From JAGXSE01 sp040757295 (GTDB lineage: Bacteria; Bacillota; PH28-bin88), in contig JBFLXH010000006.1 of assembly GCA_040757295.1 (NCBI GenBank), forward strand, positions 38,263 through 102,262: 64,000 nt of DNA, written 5' to 3'. Positions 6,795 through 16,123 of this stretch are shown here, one piece after another. Both the position numbers and the translations under genes were made by a program. The notes below the pieces were generated by a model. The model searched no databases and was not told where the DNA came from. It saw nothing but the letters and a program-made list of their open reading frames with translations. Numbering within the stretch: the stretch's first letter is position 1; each line of letters opens with the position of its first letter.

Positions 6795-9152
6795 ATGAAC
6801 GATCGGGTAGCCAGACTGCGGAAAGAGAGTTTAGAGGCCATTCCCTCAATATCCACGGAAAGGGCTGAGTTGATTACTGAGTTTTATCAAAAAGCAGGAA
6901 CTGTTTCGGCTCCGATGCGCAGGGCTTTGGCTTTTAAACACTTGATGGAAAACAAAACCATCTGCATTAACGAGGGAGAATTGATTGTAGGCGAGCGAGG
7001 GCCAGCGCCAAAGGCGACACCAACCTATCCGGAACTGTGTTGTCACAGTCTTCAAGACCTGGATATTCTAAATTCAAGGGAAAAAATACCCTTTGCGGTC
7101 AGCCCGGAGGCGAGGGCCGTCTATGAAGAAAAGATAATTCCCTTCTGGCAGGGCAAGTCTATGCGAGACCTTATTTTTGCCGAAATGGCGCCGGAGTGGA
7201 AGGCAGCTTATAAAAGCGGTATTTTTACCGAATTTATGGAACAAAGGGCTCCAGGGCACACGGTTTTAGACGACAAAATATATCAGAAGGGCTTTCTTGA
7301 CTTTAAAGAAGATATAAAAAAGAGCATGGAAAGCCTGGATTTTTTGAATGATTCCGATGCCTACAATAAAATGGAAGAATTGAAGGCCATGGACATCTGC
7401 GCTGATGCCATTATCCGCTTTGCCGAGCGTCACGGGGAAAAAGCCCAGGAACTGGCTCAAGCTGAACAGGATCCCATCCGGAAAGGAGAATTGGAAAAGA
7501 TAGCGGAAATCTGCCTGCGGGTTCCGGCCCACCCACCGCAGACTTTCTGGGAGGCTTTGCAAGCCTACTGGTTTGTTCACCTTGGCGTGATCACTGAGCT
7601 CAACACCTGGGATGCCTTTAATCCGGGCAGGCTTGATCAGCACCTGTATCCCTTTTATAAAAAGGGCCTGGCCGACGGCACCCTGACCCATGAGTCAGCC
7701 GAAGAACTGCTGCAGTGCTTTTGGGTTAAGTTTAATAACCAGCCGGCCCCGCCAAAAGTAGGCGTAACAGCAGAAGAAAGCGGAACTTATACCGATTTTG
7801 CCAATATTAACACCGGGGGCTTAAGGGCGGACGGATCAGACGGCGTTAATGATGTTACCTATTTAGTCTTGGATGTAATCGATGAAATGGTATTACTGCA
7901 GCCCAGCTCCAATATCCAGCTAAGCAAAAAAAACCCTGACCGGTTCTTGAAGCGGGCCTGCAAGATTATTCGCAAGGGATGGGGCCAGCCGTCCATCTTT
8001 AATGCCGATACAGTGGTAGAGGAACTCCTCCGCCAGGGTAAATCCATTGAAGACGCCCGCAACGGCGGGACCAGCGGTTGTGTGGAAACCGGAGCCTTCG
8101 GAAAGGAAAGCTATATCCTAACGGGTTATTTAAACCTGGTCAAAATCCTGGAAGTAACCCTGAATAACGGCCTCGATCCCAGAACCGGCGAAAAAATCGG
8201 CCTGGAGACAGGGGACCCTGTGGGTTTTTCTTCCTTTGCAGATCTCATGGCTGCCTTCCGGCGGCAGCTTAAGCATTTTGTGGATATAAAAATTAAGGGC
8301 AACAACATCATCGAAAGGATGTACGCTGCTTATATGCCGGCGCCTTTCCTTTCAATTATTATTGACGATTGTATTGCCAAGGGGAAAGACTACAACGACG
8401 GCGGAGCCCGCTACAACACTAACTATATTCAAGGGGTGGGCCTAGGCAGCCTGACTGATGCCGTTTCTGCCATCAAGTTCCACGTTTTTGATGAGCATAA
8501 CTTGACTATGGCGGAGCTGCTGGCAGCCCTTAGGGACAACTTTTCGGGCCATGAGAAAACCCGGCGGCTGCTGTTAAACAAAACACCCAAGTTTGGCAAC
8601 GATGATGATTATGCGGATGATGTCATGATGGATCTGTTTAACGCTTTTCATGATGAGGTCAGCGGGAGAAAAAACACCAAAGGCGGAAGGTATTACATTA
8701 ACCTCCTGCCTACTACCTGCCACGTTTATTTCGGCTCTGTCACCGGCGCAACTCCTGACGGCAGAAAAGCCTGGCAGCCCCTTTCGGAAGGGATTTCTCC
8801 CGTCCAGGGTGCTGACCGTCACGGGCCAACGGCGGTTATTAAGTCTGCGGCCAAAATGGACCATGCCCGGACTGGCGGCACCCTCTTAAATCAGAAGTTC
8901 ACTCCCCAAGTTCTGGAAGGGGAGGAGGGTATCGACAACCTGGCCCACCTGGTGCGCTCATACTTTAAATTGGGCGGCCACCATATCCAGTTTAACGTAG
9001 TCGATGCGGCAACCTTAAAGGCGGCCCAGTCCAATCCTGAGCAATACCGGGATTTGATTGTCCGGGTGGCCGGCTACAGCGATTACTTCTGCGACCTGAG
9101 CAAGGCTTTGCAGGATGAAATCATCGCCAGGACAGAGCACAAGTCTTTTTAA
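6795..9152 (+). CDS. hypD: Glycyl-radical dehydratase, probably trans-4-hydroxy-L-proline dehydratase
   Basis: This 785-residue glycyl-radical enzyme has the thiyl Cys in GTSGCVETGAFG (Cys429), followed in the active site by Glu431, and the glycyl loop RVAGYSDYF (Gly760). The whole chain follows the Clostridioides difficile trans-4-hydroxyproline dehydratase from memory: FTEFMEQRAPGHTV, WVKFNNQPAPPKVG, GNDDDYAD and KMDHARTGGTLLNQ. That enzyme removes water from hydroxyproline to give pyrroline-5-carboxylate. The symbol is used for this enzyme, not for the hydrogenase maturation protein of the same name. No pyrroline-5-carboxylate reductase is adjacent. The activase precedes it in an operon. 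Another substrate within the clade is possible. Confidence 0.85.
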   Translation: MNDRVARLRKESLEAIPSISTERAELITEFYQKAGTVSAPMRRALAFKHLMENKTICINEGELIVGERGPAPKATPTYPELCCHSLQDLDILNSREKIPFAVSPEARAVYEEKIIPFWQGKSMRDLIFAEMAPEWKAAYKSGIFTEFMEQRAPGHTVLDDKIYQKGFLDFKEDIKKSMESLDFLNDSDAYNKMEELKAMDICADAIIRFAERHGEKAQELAQAEQDPIRKGELEKIAEICLRVPAHPPQTFWEALQAYWFVHLGVITELNTWDAFNPGRLDQHLYPFYKKGLADGTLTHESAEELLQCFWVKFNNQPAPPKVGVTAEESGTYTDFANINTGGLRADGSDGVNDVTYLVLDVIDEMVLLQPSSNIQLSKKNPDRFLKRACKIIRKGWGQPSIFNADTVVEELLRQGKSIEDARNGGTSGCVETGAFGKESYILTGYLNLVKILEVTLNNGLDPRTGEKIGLETGDPVGFSSFADLMAAFRRQLKHFVDIKIKGNNIIERMYAAYMPAPFLSIIIDDCIAKGKDYNDGGARYNTNYIQGVGLGSLTDAVSAIKFHVFDEHNLTMAELLAALRDNFSGHEKTRRLLLNKTPKFGNDDDYADDVMMDLFNAFHDEVSGRKNTKGGRYYINLLPTTCHVYFGSVTGATPDGRKAWQPLSEGISPVQGADRHGPTAVIKSAAKMDHARTGGTLLNQKFTPQVLEGEEGIDNLAHLVRSYFKLGGHHIQFNVVDAATLKAAQSNPEQYRDLIVRVAGYSDYFCDLSKALQDEIIARTEHKSF

Positions 9153-9320
9153 TAACACATAGGACATTATGCTCAGATAAACTGGTAGTCCTGGAAATGC
9201 GGAAAAGCTTAATTTCAATGCGGTTTTCGGAAACTGCCTTAAGCCCCTGGGCACCTCGGGACTCCGGTTAAATAGGGCTCTAGCTTTGTTCTATGGGCAT
9301 AATAATCCTTTCCTTGCCCT

Positions 9321-9372
9321 AAGAAACTGTCTGAAATCAGACACACATTTGTCTGTTATCCGACAGTTTCTT
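9321..9372. promoter_or_regulatory. Paired dyads, likely enhancer site for the NtrC-type regulator
   Basis: The outer arms AAGAAACTGTC and GACAGTTTCTT enclose two smaller dyads: TGTCTGAAATCAGACA (9328-9343, 7-bp perfect arms) and the imperfect TGTCTGTTATCCGACA (9350-9365), centred 22 bp (about two helical turns) apart. They lie 75-120 bp upstream of the -24/-12 promoter, the usual place for upstream activator sites. The operon encodes its own NtrC-type activator, so autogenous control is inferred. Confidence 0.6.
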
Positions 9373-9438
9373 CCGTTTCATGAAACTTTGGAGGCCTTTT
9401 TAGCAGGTGCTCGCGACAAAACACTGGGATTGCAGTGC

Positions 9439-9454
9439 TTGGCATGAATATTGC
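9439..9454 (+). promoter_or_regulatory. Sigma-54 (-24/-12) promoter
   Basis: TTGGCATGAATATTGC matches the sigma-54 consensus TGGCAC-N5-TTGC with one mismatch and correct spacing. It lies 55 bp before the ATG of the adaptor gene. The operon it would drive ends with a kinase and a sigma-54 activator. Confidence 0.75.
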
Positions 9455-9509
9455 GTAGAATGCTTTGTTGTCCAATGTAAATGTCGGAGTTTAGGAGGGG
9501 ATTGAGCCA

Positions 9510-11174
9510 ATGCATTTATTAAAAAAATGGGGGATATGGGTTCTGGTTGTAGTAATAATCACAGCATCTGCTTGGTATGGCTGGCAGAAATACTCGGTTC
9601 GCCGGGCCAGCGCCAATCAGGGGTCTCAAATGATGACAGTTAAGGTGGAGCGGGGGAACCTGCAGGTTAGGGTTACCGGCACCGGAGCGGTGCAGGCGGC
9701 CAATCAGGAAGAGATCCGGACCAGAATGAGCGGCACTATTAACAGAATGGCTATGAAAGACGGCCAACAGGTGCAGGCGGGGCAGGTATTGGCAGAGCTA
9801 GATGTTCAGGACTTGAGCCTGCAGATTGATAAGGCCAGGTTGGACATTACCATCCAAGAACGGGAACTGGCCAAACTGCGGCAGGAAAAGACTGTTGACA
9901 CGGTTACTGCCCCCGGGTCAGGGGATATAGCCTGGAAGGTTAAAGCCGGTGATCGAGTGCAAGAGGGAGCCATTATCGCTACTCTGCAGGACAAGTCCCG
10001 GATGGAAATCGTGGGCCGGTTTAATTCCGCTCAAGTAGAGCACATCAAGGCTGGGCAGACAGCTGAGGTATTCCTGCCGGAATTCCTTTCTACTCTGTCA
10101 GCCAAAGTGGTTGAGGTTAACGCCTCTCCGAGGGCAGGGACCGGCGGCTCCATCCTGTATGATGTCCGGGCAGAGATAAAGAACCCAGGTGGGTTAACGT
10201 CTGGAATGAAAGCCAGGTTAAGTGTGGTTACCGGGAATGGGACCTTGGGGGCGGTGGAGGATAGTGTCCTTAGCCTGCCCGAGCCAGTGGATTTGCGAGC
10301 GCCCATAACCGGCAAAATACAAGCTATTAGGGTAGAAAACGGCAGGACAGTGGCTTTAGGCCAATCCCTGGCAGAAATTTCCGACTCAGATCGGGCGGAT
10401 AAACTTGTGGATCAGATTGCAACCGCTGAATTGCGCCTGCAGCAGGCCCGTCTTGATCTGGAGGATAAGGAACGGCAGCAAAGGGAACGGAACCAGAACC
10501 GCCTGGTGTTGGCTCCCATTGACGGCACCGTTGTTCTGCCCGCTAAACCGGTAGGTGTGGGAGACAGCGTTAACCAGGGAACTGTGTTCGGTAGGATTGT
10601 GGATTACTCTCAAATGCAGGTGGTCATCCCGGTGGATGAACTGGATGTGGCCAAGGTGCGACCTGGCCAGCGGGTACGCCTGACTGCTGCTGCCCTCCCT
10701 GGGAAAAATATCAGCGGTGAGGTGCTGACGATTGCTGCCCAGGGGACTAGTCAAAGCGGTGTAGCTACCTTTGATGTGACTATCAAGATTGAACCAACTC
10801 AAGAATTAAAGGTGGGAATGACGGTAAATGCGGAAATCGTTGTGGAGCAACGGCAAAATGTTTTGCTGGTTCCTATTGAAGCCGTGAATGAACAAAGAGG
10901 GCGCAGCATGGTGATGGTACCGGGAGAACCCGGAGAAGACGGAAAGCCAGGAAGCCCCAGGCCGGTGCAGGTCAGAACAGGGGCCTATGACGCGACCAGA
11001 ATCGAAATTCTGGAGGGATTGCAGGAGGGGCAGCAGGTTCTCATCCAGGCTGCCCAGAGCAGGGCAGGCAACATACCTGTTATTCGTGTGCCGGGAATGG
11101 GTACCCCTGCCCCTGGGGGCGGCAACTTTAACCCACAATCCCGTCCTGCCCAGCAAAGGGGTGGGGGCCAGTGA
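9510..11174 (+). CDS. MacA/HlyD-type efflux adaptor subunit
   Basis: This 554-residue membrane-anchored adaptor has one N-terminal membrane segment (about residues 7-25). Two barrel-sandwich (biotinyl/lipoyl-like) segments occur, with RTRMSGTINRMAMKDGQQVQ at about 73-92 and LRAPITGKIQAIRVENG near 265, and there is a coiled coil (about 290-330). A beta-barrel domain and membrane-proximal domain follow (MQVVIPVDELDVAKVRPGQRV; VEQRQNVLLVPIEAV). The tail is Gly/Pro-rich. It would bridge the MacB-like permease and the exterior. The presence of two lipoyl-like repeats makes it longer than E. coli MacA (about 370). The start ATG follows GGAGGGG. Its stop overlaps the ATPase start. Confidence 0.85.
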   Translation: MHLLKKWGIWVLVVVIITASAWYGWQKYSVRRASANQGSQMMTVKVERGNLQVRVTGTGAVQAANQEEIRTRMSGTINRMAMKDGQQVQAGQVLAELDVQDLSLQIDKARLDITIQERELAKLRQEKTVDTVTAPGSGDIAWKVKAGDRVQEGAIIATLQDKSRMEIVGRFNSAQVEHIKAGQTAEVFLPEFLSTLSAKVVEVNASPRAGTGGSILYDVRAEIKNPGGLTSGMKARLSVVTGNGTLGAVEDSVLSLPEPVDLRAPITGKIQAIRVENGRTVALGQSLAEISDSDRADKLVDQIATAELRLQQARLDLEDKERQQRERNQNRLVLAPIDGTVVLPAKPVGVGDSVNQGTVFGRIVDYSQMQVVIPVDELDVAKVRPGQRVRLTAAALPGKNISGEVLTIAAQGTSQSGVATFDVTIKIEPTQELKVGMTVNAEIVVEQRQNVLLVPIEAVNEQRGRSMVMVPGEPGEDGKPGSPRPVQVRTGAYDATRIEILEGLQEGQQVLIQAAQSRAGNIPVIRVPGMGTPAPGGGNFNPQSRPAQQRGGGQ

Positions 11175-11857
11175 TGATCAGGATCGAGGGCTTAAAAAAG
11201 GTCTACCGTATGGATGGGGTAATAGTCGAGGCCTTACGGGGGGTTGACCTCACAGTTGAGGCTGGGGAGTTTATGGCTATAGTGGGGCCATCGGGCTCGG
11301 GCAAGTCAACTTTAATGAATCTAATCGGGTGTTTGGATGTGCCAACTGCCGGAAAATACTGGCTCAACGGGCACGAGGTCAGCCGGTTGTCCCCCAACCA
11401 GCTGGCTGAGGTGCGCAACCGGCAGATCGGGTTCGTATTCCAAAGCTTTAATCTCCTTCCCAGGGTAACCGCTCTGGAAAACGTTGAGCGCCCCCTGGTT
11501 TACCGGGGAATGGGCGGGAAGGAGCGCCGGGAGCGAGCAATCCGGGCCCTTACCCAGGTTGGCTTAGCGGACCGCCTGCATCACCGGCCGACCCAGCTTT
11601 CCGGCGGCCAGCAGCAGCGGGTGGCAATTGCCCGGGCCCTGGTGGGGGATCCGGCCCTGATTCTGGCTGATGAGCCAACCGGCAACCTGGACAGCAAATC
11701 CGGTCAGGATGTGATGCGTCTCCTCAAAGAACTCCATGCCCAGGGCAGGACCATCATGGTAATTACCCATGACCCGGAGGTTGCCCGTCACACCCAGCGC
11801 CAGGTGCGGATTCATGACGGGCAGATTTTGCGGGAAGAGGAGGGAGTGGCTTCATGA
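11171..11857 (+). CDS. MacB/LolD-type ABC transporter ATPase
   Basis: This 228-residue nucleotide-binding protein has Walker A GPSGSGKST, Q-loop FVFQSFNLL, signature LSGGQQQRVAIARAL, Walker B LILADEPTGNLD and the switch His in VITHD. The LDVPTAGKYWLNG and PRVTALENVERPLVY segments are typical of the MacB/LolD/FtsE group. It pairs with the permease that starts inside its last codons (ATGA overlap). The start may be GTG at 11171 or ATG at 11174, both overlapping the adaptor stop. Confidence 0.92.
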   Translation: MMIRIEGLKKVYRMDGVIVEALRGVDLTVEAGEFMAIVGPSGSGKSTLMNLIGCLDVPTAGKYWLNGHEVSRLSPNQLAEVRNRQIGFVFQSFNLLPRVTALENVERPLVYRGMGGKERRERAIRALTQVGLADRLHHRPTQLSGGQQQRVAIARALVGDPALILADEPTGNLDSKSGQDVMRLLKELHAQGRTIMVITHDPEVARHTQRQVRIHDGQILREEEGVAS

Positions 11858-13023
11858 ACCTGATTCAAGGTGTCCGCTTGGCTTTCGGGGCAATTTGGTC
11901 AAATAAGCTTCGTTCTTTTCTGACCATGCTGGGCGTAATCATTGGCGTTTTTGCCGTTGTTGGCCTGGTTTCCCTTGGACAGGGCACAACCAAAAAGGTT
12001 ACAGATCAGGTGAAGGAGATGGGTTCTAACCTGATCACAATAAACATCACAGGGCGGGGGCCTTTAAGCAGCCTGACCTATGAAGAGGCTCTGGAACTGG
12101 CTTCCAGGCCGGGGGTCCAAGCGGTTGTTCCCATGGTTAGCGGGCGTGCCACCGTAAAGTTCGGCACCACCAGCGAGGAGACTTCCGTTGAGGGCTCCAC
12201 CCCCGATTACCCGTCTGTCCGCAACCATTCTATCGGGCAGGGCCGGTATCTCTCTTCAACTGATATTCAAAACCGGCAGAAGGTGGCGGTGCTGGGGGCA
12301 GAGGTTGTAGATAAGCTCTTTTCTGGGGTTAATCCCTTGGGGAGGGAGATCTGGATCAATGGCGCTTCTTTTACCGTAATTGGCGTATTGAATAAAAAAG
12401 GAACCAGCATGGGCGGGTCCAACGACGACAAGGTGATGATCCCTATTAGCACTGCCCAGCGGCTGTTGCGTAACGCAGGCATCCGCACGATATATGTCCA
12501 AGCTGAATCGCCAGAGTCTGTCCAGTGGGCAGTTGCCTCCCTGGAGGCAAGCCTGACCCGCCGCTTCCGGGATGCCAACGCTTTTCGCATATTCAACCAA
12601 GCTGATATACTGGATACCATGAGCCAGGTTACGGGCACCCTAACCATGATGCTGGCTGGAATTGCGGGGATTTCCCTGCTGGTGGGAGGTATTGGGATCA
12701 TGAATATCATGCTGGTCTCGGTTACGGAGCGGACGCGGGAAATCGGTGTGTGCAAGGCTTTGGGGGCTAAAAAGAGGGACATTTTAATGCAGTTTTTGGT
12801 GGAATCGGCAGTCATCAGCAGCATAGGCGGGGTGATTGGCCTTGCCTTGGGCTATGGCCTGATCAGGACTATCAGCAAGCTGGCCGGGCTTCCTGCTGTT
12901 TTTTCTCCCCAGGTAGTGGGGGTTGCTGTGGTTTTCTCGCTATTTGTAGGCATTTTCTTTGGCATGTACCCGGCCAACAAAGCGGCGAACCTGAACCCAA
13001 TTGAAGCATTGAGGTCCGAGTAA
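11854..13023 (+). CDS. MacB-like ABC permease (FtsX superfamily)
   Basis: This 389-residue permease has an N-terminal membrane helix (LTMLGVIIGVFAVVGLVSLG), a large extracytoplasmic MacB periplasmic-core domain (about 45-240) and three C-terminal helices of the FtsX domain (GISLLVGGIGIMNIMLVSVTERTREIGVCKALGA at the coupling helix). Such mechanotransmission transporters expel peptides, lipids or antimicrobials rather than importing solutes. With the adaptor and ATPase it forms a complete three-gene exporter; no outer-membrane channel gene is present. Confidence 0.9.
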   Translation: MNLIQGVRLAFGAIWSNKLRSFLTMLGVIIGVFAVVGLVSLGQGTTKKVTDQVKEMGSNLITINITGRGPLSSLTYEEALELASRPGVQAVVPMVSGRATVKFGTTSEETSVEGSTPDYPSVRNHSIGQGRYLSSTDIQNRQKVAVLGAEVVDKLFSGVNPLGREIWINGASFTVIGVLNKKGTSMGGSNDDKVMIPISTAQRLLRNAGIRTIYVQAESPESVQWAVASLEASLTRRFRDANAFRIFNQADILDTMSQVTGTLTMMLAGIAGISLLVGGIGIMNIMLVSVTERTREIGVCKALGAKKRDILMQFLVESAVISSIGGVIGLALGYGLIRTISKLAGLPAVFSPQVVGVAVVFSLFVGIFFGMYPANKAANLNPIEALRSE

Positions 13024-13024
13024 G

Positions 13025-14515
13025 ATGGCCAGGAGTATCCTGTTTCAGCTGGTGGCCATTGGGGTGATCTCATTGATTTTTCCCCTTGGCTTTGCGATTT
13101 ATGGCCTATACGCGGGTGCCGGCGTGGAAAGGCTGGCTGTGGAGGAGCGGGGGAGGCGTTTACAGGCCGTATTAGGGCTGGTTGAAAGCGGTTTAAGTGA
13201 AATTCCCAAGGAGGAAACCGGTGAGGTATTAGATGAACGGGTAAAAGGAATCTTGAAAAAGAGTCTATCTAATTATTCAGGTGTCAGGGCAGGGGTTCTC
13301 CTTCTTCCTTCCCGCAGGGTAATCCTGGCAGGAGACCTGGACCGTTTTGACCACCGGCCAGAACCGTGGCCGCGGGAAGATGGAGATTTCATCCTGGAAC
13401 GAAACCCGGTAGTCCTGCAAGCCTTAATGACCGGAGAACGAGCTTCGGGACTGGTAGCTTTCTTTAAAGGAGAAAGATTGGTTCATGCAGTGCCGGTTTC
13501 CATAGCCAATGAAAAGGCAGTGGCCTGGACGGAAGAAATGCTGCAGCCGGCTTTTGTCCATAACCGGGTTATGCGACAATGGGGTTTTATTTTATCTCTG
13601 CTCGGCCTGTCTGTTGCTTTTGCCAGCGCCCTCTACCTTTCCGGCAGGCTGGCCAGGGGTGTTAACCGGATCCAAAAGGGATTGGCATCCTTAAAGCATG
13701 ACCTGAATTATCGTTTGCCCCCCATGTCGGGAGAACTGGGGCAGATTGCAGCGGCAATCAACCAGCTCGCCCGGGGGTTATTGGAAAGAGACCGGCTGGA
13801 ACAACAATTGCAGCGCTCTACCCGCCTGGCTGCATTGGGGCACCTGACGGCCGGCGTAGCCCATGAGATGAGGAACCCTTTAGGCATTATCCGCGGCACC
13901 GCTCAGCTAATGTCGCAAGAATACAGCCACATACCAGGGTTGGCCCAGGACGTGGGAGTAATCCTGGAACAAGTAGACCGGCAAAACCGGGTGATCCGGG
14001 AGTTGCTGGATTTTGCCAGGCCTTCCCCTCCCCAGGTGCAGACACTTGATCTTAATGCTGTGCTGGAATCCGTACTGTTATTTAGCAGGAAATTCTTGCA
14101 GCAGAAGCAGGTTGAACTGATTACAAGACTTGACTATGGAATCCCGCCAGTTCAGGCTGACGGTGAAAGAATCAAACAGGTTTTTCTCAACCTGTTATTG
14201 AATGCTGCAGAGGCCATGCCCGGGGGCGGTAGGATTACCATTGAAACTAGCGGAAGTCCTGGAAGAGTAGTTGTCAGTTTTCGGGATACAGGACCGGGAA
14301 TCAGTCCTGCTGATCTGCCCCACCTTTTTGACCCATTTTTCACTACAAAAAACGAAGGTACCGGATTGGGTTTGGCTATTTCACACCAAATTGTTACTTT
14401 GCATGGCGGGACAATCGAGGTTGAGCAGGGTAACCCCGGAGCAGTCTTTAGAGTAATCTTGCCTGCATTTGAAGAAGGGAGGAGCGGTGGTGGAACCCTT
14501 GATCCTGGCAATTGA
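13025..14515 (+). CDS. Membrane sensor histidine kinase of the export operon
   Basis: This 496-residue kinase has membrane helices at about 10-28 and 183-203 enclosing a roughly 150-residue external sensor domain, then HAMP (about 205-257), HisKA with phospho-acceptor His280 in GVAHEMRNPLG, and HATPase (N box LLNAAEAMPGGG, G1 DTGPGIS, G2 GTGLGLAIS). It starts 2 bp after the permease stop and overlaps its partner regulator. NtrB/ZraS-like architecture indicates sensing of an external or envelope signal, perhaps the exporter substrate. Confidence 0.9.
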   Translation: MARSILFQLVAIGVISLIFPLGFAIYGLYAGAGVERLAVEERGRRLQAVLGLVESGLSEIPKEETGEVLDERVKGILKKSLSNYSGVRAGVLLLPSRRVILAGDLDRFDHRPEPWPREDGDFILERNPVVLQALMTGERASGLVAFFKGERLVHAVPVSIANEKAVAWTEEMLQPAFVHNRVMRQWGFILSLLGLSVAFASALYLSGRLARGVNRIQKGLASLKHDLNYRLPPMSGELGQIAAAINQLARGLLERDRLEQQLQRSTRLAALGHLTAGVAHEMRNPLGIIRGTAQLMSQEYSHIPGLAQDVGVILEQVDRQNRVIRELLDFARPSPPQVQTLDLNAVLESVLLFSRKFLQQKQVELITRLDYGIPPVQADGERIKQVFLNLLLNAAEAMPGGGRITIETSGSPGRVVVSFRDTGPGISPADLPHLFDPFFTTKNEGTGLGLAISHQIVTLHGGTIEVEQGNPGAVFRVILPAFEEGRSGGGTLDPGN

Positions 14516-15845
14516 CGATGAAGAGCATATGCGAAATTTGCTGGAACGGGCCTTGCGGCCTCAGGCAAGGGTTATTTCTGCCGCTACCGGCCAGGAAGGG
14601 CTACACCTGGTTGAGAGGGAAGAACCTGCCCTGGTCCTGCTGGATATGCGGCTGCCTGATATGAATGGGATAGAAGTCTTAAAAATAATCAAAGAAAAGT
14701 CGCCCCGAATCCAGGTGATCATGATCACTGCCTATGGCTCCATCGATACCGCTATTGAGGCCATCAAAGCCGGAGCGGCAGACTACCTAACCAAGCCTTT
14801 TGATATTGAAGAACTGCGCCTGGTCGTTGGACGGAACTTGCAGCTAAATGCCTTGGTTAAACAGGTGGAAATATTGCGAGAGGAAGTCCAATCAAGGCAC
14901 CCGGACGAAATAGTAGGGGAGAGTGAGCCCACCAGGATATTGCGCCGAACCATCGAACAGATTGCCGGTACCCAAGCTACAGTCCTGCTGACGGGGGAAA
15001 GCGGCACCGGCAAAGAAGTTGTGGCCAGGGCCATCCACCGTAGCAGCCAGCGCAGGGATAAACCGCTGGTGGTAGTAAACTGTGCTGCCTTGCCCGAGCA
15101 CCTGTTGGAAAGCGAATTGTTTGGTCATGAAAAAGGAGCTTTTACCGGCGCGGTGGCCAGGAAGCCGGGCAGGTTTGAACTGGCGGATGGGGGAACTATT
15201 TTCCTGGACGAGATTGGGGAAATGGCTCCCTTAATGCAGGCCAAGCTGTTACGGGTACTGCAGGATCGTTCCTTTGAAAGAGTTGGAGGAACAAAGACCA
15301 TAAGAGTTGATGTGAGGGTAATCGCAGCTACAAACAGGAACTTGCCTGAGGCGATCCGTTCCGGATCTTTCAGAGAAGACCTATACTATCGTCTGAATGT
15401 GGTTCACCTGCACCTGGTCCCCCTTAGAGAAAGGAAGGAAGACATTCCTGCCCTTGCTCAATTCTTTTTAACCAAATTCGACGTCAGAAAAAAAATCAGG
15501 GAAATATCTACTGGGGCCATGAAAATGATGCAAGCACATCAATGGCCAGGCAATGTGAGAGAGCTGGAAAACGCCATTGAGCGTTCGCTGATTGTGGCTC
15601 CAGGTGAAGTGATCCTGCCTGAACACCTGCCTTTTGCAGCCGCCAGACCTGCAGGGAATGCATTAGAAAAGGACGACTATATTATCCGGTTTCCGCCAGA
15701 AGGAATTTCTCTGGATGAAGTAGAGCGAGGGCTGATCCTGGAGGCTCTCCGCCGAACTAACGGAAACAGGACAGTTGCGGCCAAATTGCTGGGCATCACC
15801 CGCTCTGCCCTGTTGTACCGCCTGGAAAAGCACGGATTGCCCTGA
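14490..15845 (+). CDS. NtrC/ZraR-type sigma-54 response regulator
   Basis: Domains in order: receiver (acidic pair DDEE, phospho-acceptor Asp52 in LLDMRLPD, Thr in MITAYG, Lys in LTKPFD), AAA+ domain (Walker A GESGTGKE, sigma-54 contact loop GAFTGA, Walker B region IFLDEIGEM) and a C-terminal Fis-type helix-turn-helix (NRTVAAKLLGITRSALLYRL). The GTG at 14490 is chosen because GGGAGGAG lies five bases upstream; the frame extends back to TTG 14469. It overlaps the kinase gene. It probably activates the -24/-12 promoter at 9439 through the dyads at 9321-9372. Confidence 0.92.
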   Translation: MEPLILAIDDEEHMRNLLERALRPQARVISAATGQEGLHLVEREEPALVLLDMRLPDMNGIEVLKIIKEKSPRIQVIMITAYGSIDTAIEAIKAGAADYLTKPFDIEELRLVVGRNLQLNALVKQVEILREEVQSRHPDEIVGESEPTRILRRTIEQIAGTQATVLLTGESGTGKEVVARAIHRSSQRRDKPLVVVNCAALPEHLLESELFGHEKGAFTGAVARKPGRFELADGGTIFLDEIGEMAPLMQAKLLRVLQDRSFERVGGTKTIRVDVRVIAATNRNLPEAIRSGSFREDLYYRLNVVHLHLVPLRERKEDIPALAQFFLTKFDVRKKIREISTGAMKMMQAHQWPGNVRELENAIERSLIVAPGEVILPEHLPFAAARPAGNALEKDDYIIRFPPEGISLDEVERGLILEALRRTNGNRTVAAKLLGITRSALLYRLEKHGLP

Positions 15846-15877
15846 GGATCAGTAGATTAAACAAGTCTTCGTCTAAG

Positions 15878-15908
15878 AATCTTGCAAGAAATTTGCAAGA
15901 TTTTTTTA
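15878..15908 (+). terminator. Terminator of the export/two-component operon
   Basis: A perfect 10-bp stem AATCTTGCAA / TTGCAAGATT with a 5-nt loop is followed by a run of T residues. It lies 33 bp past the regulator stop. Confidence 0.9.
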
Positions 15909-16123
15909 TCTTTTAAGAAATTTAAAATAATAATTAATAATGGAACTATAACTTTTATTAATTGACACCTCCCCATCCCGTGAAATTTATGGTAAAATCA
16001 AATTAACTCATGTGAATATATTTACAAAAAGGCTATCGGGGGTGGTTCCTAAATAACCAGGCTAAATTCTACAGTGGCTTAAGGGCACCAGAACAGGGGA
16101 GTTAAACAAGGGGAGGTAAGGAA

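Larger units (their letters stand above)
9153..9509. other. Intergenic regulatory region of the export operon
   Basis: This 357-bp spacer lies between the glycyl-radical enzyme and the adaptor gene. Its first 165 bp hold nothing recognisable. The second half carries the nested dyads at 9321-9372 and the -24/-12 promoter at 9439-9454, annotated separately. Confidence 0.7.
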
